Positions 4,653 through 5,806 of a stretch of DNA of 5,806 nucleotides are shown in pieces. Origin of the DNA: an uncultured Saprospirales bacterium (lineage in GTDB: Bacteria > Bacteroidota > Bacteroidia > Chitinophagales > JADIYW01); NCBI GenBank assembly GCA_938008535.1, contig CALLKF010000211.1:1-5806 (forward strand), given 5' to 3'. Within the stretch, counting starts at the first letter, position 1, and the number at the start of each line of letters is the position of its first letter. The translations under genes and the position numbers were made by a program. Below the pieces are notes generated by a model. It had not been told where the DNA came from. It saw only the letters and a list, made by a program, of their open reading frames with translations, and did not search any database.

Positions 4653-5806
4653 TTATTTCTTCGTAATCGTAACACGTTCGCCTTTTGAGTGCGATTTAAA
4701 TTCTGGTGCATACATACTTTCTATTTCGGTAATTCCATTGGAGAAATTGCCTGCTAAAGTTGCACGCAAATCGTATTCAAAAACATACGTGCCTTTTGGT
4801 AGCCAATCCATAAAGAAATGTATAGCTACATCTTTGGTGCTTTCATAATAACCAAGACCATCCTGATATTTGTATTGCGACAACACATTGATTGGCTCAA
4901 AACCAGCAGCACGCATATCTTTCATGTGTACATATTCCATGTTTCTATCGGTGCGTATTTCAATGCGTACTTTCACCAAATCACCAGGATTTATTGGTGT
5001 TTTATCTGTTATTGCTACTAATACTTTTCCAGATTTTGTATTGTCTTCTTTAAATAATTTTTTAGTCATTTTTAAAGCAGTTTCAGCACCAGTTATTTTA
5101 TCTAAATCTTCAAAATATTGCCAATATACTGCGCCATATGCTGGACCTTTATCTGATTTTTTTAATTCAATTTTTGCCATTTCTGGTTTAATGTTTTCAC
5201 CTGTCCATTTTAATTTATAATAACCAGTTCCTGGCTCTACTGTTGCTCCTGATTTTATTGGATCAATCACCACTTTGTTCATTTTCACTTCTACCATTTT
5301 ATCAGATTTTATCCAATCTTTTCCTTGCAACAATAATGCATAACAAGCTTCAGCCGTTGCTTTTGTTGATTTCCATGATGTAGTTTGTTTTTGTTTCAAC
5401 AACCAAACTTTCATTTCATCTACCGATTTATTATCATTCGCTACTTCTGTAAATGCTTCAATTAATAATGCTTGTGTTTCCACAGGTGCCTGATACCAAT
5501 ACCAACCACCAGTTTCATTGGCTTTCCAATACATTCCTAATTCTTCATTTGAAATAGAATTTTGTTTTAACGATGTAACTATTTTATCAGCACTTGGTTT
5601 TTCTTTATTGCGTTGCAACACTAAAGCAATCATTCCTTTGGAATATAAATCCTGGTTTAACCAATAATCTTTGGCTTGTTTGATAAAATAATCATATGCT
5701 TCCTGATTTTGTTTTTCTATTTTTTGACCAGAAAAAGAACGTGCATACAATGCATGAATACTGTTGTACCAAAGGTGATTTGTTTTTAAATAATCTTTAT
5801 TGTATT
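4653..5806 (-). CDS. alpha-2-macroglobulin family protein, C-terminal 383 residues (5' end outside window)
   Basis: The frame is open to the window edge (first full codon at 5804-5802), so the true start lies beyond it. A TTG at 5750 is internal, not a start. Visible residues 1-165 are helical and belong to the end of the alpha/alpha-toroid (thioester-type) domain, with the family stretch GGWYWYQAPVETQALLIEAF near 99-118 and KATAEACYALLLQGKDW near 148-164. Beta-rich macroglobulin domains follow, with AYGAVYWQYFEDLDKITG (about 222-239), MKDMRAAGFEPINV (about 294-307) and the terminal ESMYAPEFKSHSKG (about 362-375), matching the MYxPE end of bacterial macroglobulins. Such proteins are large, exported to the periplasm or surface, and thought to trap proteases; in Bacteroidota they are often around 2000 residues. 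Whether this one keeps a CxEQ thioester cannot be seen, because that part lies outside the window. No penicillin-binding-protein partner gene follows; the gene ends at a terminator. Confidence 0.9.
   Translation of the reverse strand, partial: YNKDYLKTNHLWYNSIHALYARSFSGQKIEKQNQEAYDYFIKQAKDYWLNQDLYSKGMIALVLQRNKEKPSADKIVTSLKQNSISNEELGMYWKANETGGWYWYQAPVETQALLIEAFTEVANDNKSVDEMKVWLLKQKQTTSWKSTKATAEACYALLLQGKDWIKSDKMVEVKMNKVVIDPIKSGATVEPGTGYYKLKWTGENIKPEMAKIELKKSDKGPAYGAVYWQYFEDLDKITGAETALKMTKKLFKEDNTKSGKVLVAITDKTPINPGDLVKVRIEIRTDRNMEYVHMKDMRAAGFEPINVLSQYKYQDGLGYYESTKDVAIHFFMDWLPKGTYVFEYDLRATLAGNFSNGITEIESMYAPEFKSHSKGERVTITKK

Noticed and set aside
5748..5750. TTG as the start of the macroglobulin-like gene
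   Set aside because: The frame stays open to the window edge with family-like residues (LWYNSIHALYAR), and these proteins are far longer than 365 residues.

Overview
The window is AT-rich and all six genes lie on the minus strand, so transcription runs from high to low coordinates. Four points suggest a member of the Bacteroidota, possibly a Chitinophagia/Sphingobacteriia/Flavobacteriia-type bacterium; the rank below phylum is inference. The gene starts lack Shine-Dalgarno sequences and have A/T-rich leaders. One intergenic region carries a promoter matching the Bacteroidota consensus (TTTG, about 20 bp, TAnnTTTG). There is a PorT-like outer-membrane beta-barrel protein. There is also a large alpha-2-macroglobulin-like protein whose C-terminus ends in a way familiar from this phylum.

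Layout in transcription order. (1) 5806-4653: C-terminal 383 residues of an alpha-2-macroglobulin family protein, followed at once by a strong intrinsic terminator (4649-4613). (2) 4610-4539: a compact regulatory region with three CAAATA-containing repeats at 20-21 bp pitch, a 15-bp palindrome and a consensus promoter. It drives (3) a monocistronic outer-membrane beta-barrel gene (4452-3748) that ends in a near-perfect palindromic terminator (3722-3693). (4) 3664-3629: a five-unit heptanucleotide tandem repeat directly against the start codon of (5) an OsmC/YhfA-type gene (3628-3218). This gene appears to head an operon with metZ (3188-2010), a polytopic membrane protein of unknown function (2010-679, overlapping metZ by one base), and the first 215 codons of a GT-C-like membrane glycosyltransferase candidate (646-1, running off the window).

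How the genes may work together. MetZ makes homocysteine from O-succinylhomoserine and sulfide. The OsmC-type protein is a two-cysteine thiol protein that could deal with peroxides or reactive sulfur species next to a sulfide-using step. The two membrane proteins downstream have no obvious link to methionine. They look like surface- or lipid-glycosylation proteins that share the transcript. No RNA genes, CRISPR arrays, insertion sequences or riboswitches were seen, and no gene-free stretch exceeds about 200 bases.

The region is mostly ordinary chromosomal backbone. The points most worth a second look are the phased repeats at the beta-barrel promoter, the heptad repeat before the OsmC gene, the coupling of metZ to a membrane protein, and a possible frameshift near position 58.
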